Part shown: piece after piece, positions 60,179-64,000 of the stretch
How the letters are laid out: each line of letters opens with the position of its first letter
Numbering within the stretch: position 1 is the stretch's first letter
NCBI RefSeq assembly: GCF_022965805.1
Contig: NC_133110.1
Coordinates: 34,906,317-34,970,316, forward strand
Source of the DNA: Primulina eburnea
Taxonomy: Eukaryota; Streptophyta; Magnoliopsida; Lamiales; Gesneriaceae
DNA length: 64,000 bases
Direction: 5' to 3'
The notes under the pieces: model-generated
Databases searched by the model: none
What the model was told of the DNA's origin: nothing
The model's input: the letters and a program-made list of their open reading frames with translations, nothing else
Program-made: the position numbers and the translations under genes

Positions 60179-60302
60179 GTCAGGTGGGGTGGAGGTGGAG
60201 GTAGAGGTGGAGGAGGAGGTGTCTGCCTCTCTTGTCTCTGATCGTCATCGTCCTCGCGACGGTGCTCGCCACCACCTCTCGGGCGTCCTACTTGACGTCT
60301 AG

Positions 60303-60418
60303 AACTGATCGGTAACTGGCTACCGGGGAGTCTGAAACTGAACTGAGCTGGCCGGTCACTGGCGACCGGGTCGCTCAGTTCAGTTTCAGACTCCCCGGTA
60401 TCCAGTTACCGATCAGTT
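60303..60418. repeat. 45-bp-arm hairpin at the inverted-LTR junction
   Basis: Arm 60303-60347 (LTR orientation as in the 3' LTR) and arm 60374-60418 (inverted) are complementary apart from one base, with a 26-nt loop. Both derive from LTR sequence at about 53133-53180. Confidence 0.9.
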
Positions 60419-60980
60419 CAGCTTAGTGCAGGGGCCACAGGCGTAAAACATAATCTCAACAGAAAAATTTTACCAGTTATTTCAGTACAGGGCTCCAAGG
60501 AGCAAACATTTTTACTGTGATTATCAGTTCAGTTATGCACGTATTATAATTGCTCAGTACAGATTATTTTCAGCATGCCTCATGACATGATATTTTATCC
60601 CATGCATATTTTACTTCAGATTTTACTCGTTACCTGCGATATATGCATGCTGAGTCTTTAGGCTCACTAGACTTGATTGTTGTAGGTACTGATGAAGCCA
60701 GGGCCGAGGGCGGGGACCAGTGAGCCAGCTTGGGTCGGCAGTAGTGGCACCCGAGGACCTCAGTCCAGCATTTGTTATTTTATTCCGCAAACAATTTTAT
60801 CAATCGTTGGATATTTTTAAATTGTTATTTTTGGCAAACTTTATTTTCTTCCGCTGCTATATTTTAAACATTGAACTTGATTCATCAGTTGATTTTATTA
60901 ATGAGGCAATTTTACTTACTTTAAAAAGAAAATTTTTAATTTTCCGCAAATTTTCAAGTAAGGATTTTCGGGCCTTTACA
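60374..60980 (+). repeat. Inverted LTR end fragment of the nested chromovirus
   Basis: About 607 bp are the reverse complement of the first 0.6 kb of the LTR at 52571. The right edge GGGCCTTTACA is therefore the inverted form of the left edge TGTAAAGACCC. The element is bounded by two copies of the same LTR terminus facing outwards. Confidence 0.92.
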
Positions 60981-60985
60981 AAAAG

Positions 60986-62282
60986 TACCCTCTCCGGTCT
61001 CCTGTTATCCTGGAGCACCTGCCATTGTCCACACACAAAGACAACAACAGCCCCCCTTGGGGGTGAGCAAAGCTCCGTATGGAACAACCAATCATATATA
61101 CCACAGATATCTAAACAATGATATATGGTATGCAATGCATGTATGTCGTGGAGGTATCAGGTCAAATGCCCATCCACTGAGCACATGTCAGAATAAATCG
61201 AATCGCTATCAAATCAAATCAATGCTCGAGCTGGCACACCGGCCGATATGGGAATACACGTATGATAGCGTCGACGAAGCGCCATCAAATCCCACATCTC
61301 ATATCCAATCATATGGGGCCACAATTGTCTATGCTTTACGGGTCATATAATACCGGCATAGCGATTGTGTTCACAAACCCCGGAATCCAATCCAATCATA
61401 TCAGGGTATCAAAGGATCATAGCTCAACGTGCATGTCATGTATCGATGTATGTATAAAATGACGTGTGTTAACAAAACATTTATTTTATACATCGATATT
61501 CAAATCATAATGTCATGTATGCCACATCAAATCAACAAATAGGCATATAGACACGTATTCCAATCCAATCAATCCTATCATATATCATATAATACAGATA
61601 CCTGTCGTATGTTACCCGGTCACAACATACCTCAATTCTTCGTTTCCAATTGATGTAGCTTGAAGATATCGGTATAATATTTTATCTACATCAGTAACAT
61701 ATTCATTCCAATCAATAACATACTCCAAAATCATTAATATGAGTTTCAAATATCATTTGAAACTTCAAAAATTCATATCAAATCATAATCATATCATAAT
61801 TCAATTCCGAATTCGAATACGAGTTTATTGTCGGTTATTCTACTAAATATCAGAAATTTAACTTCAAATACATGCTATTTCAGCACTTTGATATTTCGAG
61901 CTGCTAAAACTAGAAGAAAATTACCTCAGTCAGAAGCCCTCAACGCGACGATCACAAATATATAATTTGTTTCGCGTTTAGACAGCGTTTCGAAGTCGAC
62001 TTGGACGAAGGAATTTCGAAATCTCGTATCCTCTCTCGAATCCTCGAAAATAGAAATGAAGGAAGAAGAAGAAAAAAGCTTATTCTTATCCTCATCTTCC
62101 TCGCGCTCGGGCGGTAGAATTCTCGCGCCCGAGCGCGAGACACTCTGCCCCCGAACTTTGCTTGTAGCGCGCTCGGGCGGTCAAAAGTTACCGCTCGGGC
62201 GCGGCATGTTCTGCCCGAACATAAATGTCACTTACCCTGGCGCTCGGGCGGTAATCTTCTACCGCTCGGGCGCCACATGTTC
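60986..62282 (-). repeat. 5' LTR of the outer chromovirus, part 2
   Basis: It resumes at TACCCTCTCCGGTCTCC and follows 45999-47286, including the CGCTCGGGCGGT island (62100-62275). It stops at ACATGTTC, about 190 bp short of the end seen in the other copy, where a third gypsy element starts. Confidence 0.92.
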
Positions 62283-62419
62283 TGTAGTAGCCCGAATTCC
62301 AAATTGGGTAATTAACGGAGTAATGGTGATTAAGAAGGTTTAAGGTGAAATTTTGACCGAGTCATGATCGGACGGACCGAAGATGGTTCGGAAGCACCGA
62401 AGAGGTCGGAAGGTCCGAA

Positions 62420-62655
62420 GTGAGTTCGGTGGATCCGATCATTAGGTGTCAAGAGTTGATCGACACGTGGGAGTTCGGACGTTCCGAAGTGTAGGTTCGG
62501 TGGATCCGATCATGAGGTGTCAAGAGCAGCTGGACACGTGCATGTTCGGACGGTCCGAAGTGTATGATCGGAGGATCCGATCATGAGCTGTCAAGAGCCA
62601 ATGGACACGTAGCGTTCGGACGTTCCGAAGTGTTGTTCGGAGGATCCGAACATGG
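62420..62655. repeat. 71-bp tandem array upstream of the LTR TATA box
   Basis: The phrase RSTGTCAAGAG recurs at 62446, 62517 and about 62588, each followed by GGACACGT or GACACGTG and the palindromes TTCGGACGTTCCGAA and CGGAGGATCCG. There are about three and a half units immediately upstream of the TATA box, a plausible enhancer-like U3 arrangement. Confidence 0.88.
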
Positions 62656-62657
62656 CC

Positions 62658-62665
62658 TATAAATA
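62658..62665 (+). promoter_or_regulatory. TATA box of the third element's LTR
   Basis: TATAAATA lies directly downstream of the 71-bp array and upstream of a pyrimidine-rich stretch, the expected U3/R boundary. Transcription would begin roughly 30 bp further on. Confidence 0.7.
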
Positions 62666-63787
62666 GTGCTCGGATTTCTCATTTTTGACTTGCCAATTTC
62701 TTGAGTTTTCTCTCATTTTGGAGAGTTTGGAAGGTTTCTAGGGTTAGTTGTTGGTCGAGCGATAGCTAAGAGCTGCCAGGAGTAGTAGCGTAGCGGCGCC
62801 TGAGTTACGAGGCAATCGACATCAAAGGGCTGTCGACGGACGAAGGTAAACCCTAAACCTTTGGTAGTACTAGGGAGTACTGGTTTTGCTAGTCGAGCAT
62901 GGTAGTATTGATTGAGTATGCTTTTGATGCGTAGGCTTGTTCTAGACCTGATTAGCGGTGTTGCGTAAGGCTAGGCTTGCTGTGATAGAGGTACGAAAGT
63001 ACTATCCGAGATATCCTGGTTGAGTATACATTCTTATATGTGTTGCATGATTATGTGGTGCATTGATATATGTCATATGATGCATGCTATTATGTCACGT
63101 TTATTACTGCACGTTGCATTTCATGTTGAGCCGTATCTTCTTCGAGATAGCCTTTACTGTTGAGCTGTATCTCTTTCGAGATAAGCTATATCTTGGGGCC
63201 GCTCAGCCCTGTCTTGTGGACGCATGGACACCGAGAGTACACAGTGGCCGACGGGTCGGGAGGGCTTCGGTGGTCCGGGACATTTTAGGTCCACGTCTGT
63301 CTTGTAGTGGATGCAGTGACCCAGAGGTGTACCGCGCGGCACTATCCACTTGGCGCCTCTAGACTGAGCATTGTTGAGATCCTTTTGTGACTCCTGTTTC
63401 TTGACTACCCCGGTATCATGATCATAGCATGTGCATTTCATATAGGTCTGTATACTCATACTTTTGTACTGGGCGTTCTTATCGCTCACGTCCTCGGTTT
63501 TGTTTATTCTTGGACACCCCATTCCCACGGGGCAGGCCTCAGGTTGGACAGCTCAGGAGGAGCAGGAGGAGGACGTTGAGTAGCTGGTTGGTTTAGTTTA
63601 TCGGTATTGTTTTGATTCGATATGGTTGTATTGGATATTTTATTTTGAGTTATTCTAGACTTCGATTGGGTTGTATAACCATTATTTTGTTGACTTTTCC
63701 GCTGTTATCTCTGATTATTGTTAATTAGGTTAATTACATGCTTAGTTTTTGATTAGTAGGTGATTCTGGAACGGGTCACTACATTTA

Positions 63788-63799
63788 TGGTATCAGAGC
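63788..63799 (+). other. tRNA-Met-type primer-binding site, third element
   Basis: TGGTATCAGAGC on the plus strand just inside the LTR shows the element points right. Confidence 0.92.
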
Positions 63800-63881
63800 A
63801 TGCGTACGATTTGGGATATAGATTTCTGTTTTGGGATTTCCGTTGACCAATTTACTAGTTTCCCCATTCTATGTTGTAGCA

Positions 63882-64000
63882 ATGGCTGACCACTTTGGTG
63901 ATGAGAGTAGTCAGGGAAGTGTAGGTCGTTGGGATGACCAGGACGATTTGTTAAGCGTCATAAGTTACCGCATGTTTCTCTAGATGTCATTCTTTCCGTT
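63882..64000 (+). pseudogene. Start of gag of the third element (cut by window end)
   Basis: ATG at 63882 gives MADHFGDESSQGSVGRWDDQ... about 100 nt after the primer site, the expected gag start. The frame meets TAG at 63981-63983 after 33 codons, so this copy's gag is probably broken, unless translation starts elsewhere. The remainder lies outside the window. Confidence 0.6.

Larger units (their letters stand above)
52571..60980 (-). mobile_element. Nested chromovirus with rearranged 5' end
   Basis: This 8.4-kb insertion lies in the outer LTR and is flanked by AGAAG (52566-52570) and AAAAG (60981-60985), a target duplication with one mismatch. The unoccupied sequence is seen in the other outer LTR (CCAGAAGTACACTC at about 45990). 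The left part is a normal 3' LTR and minus-strand pol and gag. The right end is not a 5' LTR but a short LTR piece followed by an inverted LTR piece; the primer-binding site is gone. Confidence 0.9.
62283..63783 (+). repeat. 5' LTR of a third Ty3/gypsy element
   Basis: The 1501-bp unit begins TGTAGTAGCCCG and ends CGGGTCACTACA, with imperfect inverted ends (TGTAGTRRCCCG). A primer-binding site follows four bases later. It interrupts the outer LTR after TGTTC; the remaining LTR and the partner target duplication are expected beyond the window. Confidence 0.85.

Overview
Plant nuclear DNA, almost certainly from a eudicot: A+T-rich, dominated by nested LTR retrotransposons with plant-type primer-binding sites, and carrying plant-type GT-AG introns and an NB-ARC disease-resistance relic. 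The relic and the LTR styles suggest an asterid, but that is a guess. I see no complete autonomous host gene, no rRNA or tRNA gene, no CRISPR and nothing bacterial.

Layout. 1-6930: a non-autonomous, coding-free LTR element (LARD-like, minus orientation) whose left LTR holds a hAT-type MITE. 6932-7622: three tRNA-derived SINE-like units in alternating orientation forming a large palindrome. 7693-about 26650 (copy A) and 37025-45711 (copy B): a direct segmental duplication. Each copy carries, on the minus strand, the last exons of an unrecognised gene, a candidate first exon, a Ty3/gypsy gag relic and an NB-ARC relic. Copy A later received a solo LTR (9343-12555) in an intron, a full-length Ty1/copia element (16943-23773) in the gag relic and a Harbinger-like MITE (25701-26514); copy B preserves the uninterrupted sites.

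27147-34465: an Athila-type element with gag and protease but no reverse transcriptase or integrase, inserted inside an exon of another unrecognised minus-strand gene (27027-27146 plus 34471-34572). 35100-36960: copia debris and an exon-like coiled-coil fragment.

45712-62282: a Tekay-type chromovirus (minus; intact 1023-aa RT-RNaseH-integrase-chromodomain frame, but gag and protease broken by stops). Its 5' LTR is split by a second chromovirus (52571-60980). That nested element is unusual in two ways: a 200-nt GT-AG intron-like segment separates gag from protease in perfect phase, and its right end is an inverted LTR fragment, so both outer ends are the same (U5) LTR terminus. 62283-64000: the 5' LTR, primer site and gag start of a third gypsy element on the plus strand.

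The parts do not form a pathway. The value of the window lies in a readable insertion history, fixed by target-site duplications and matching unoccupied sites in the paralogous copy, and in the atypical gag-pol intron and inverted-terminus structures.
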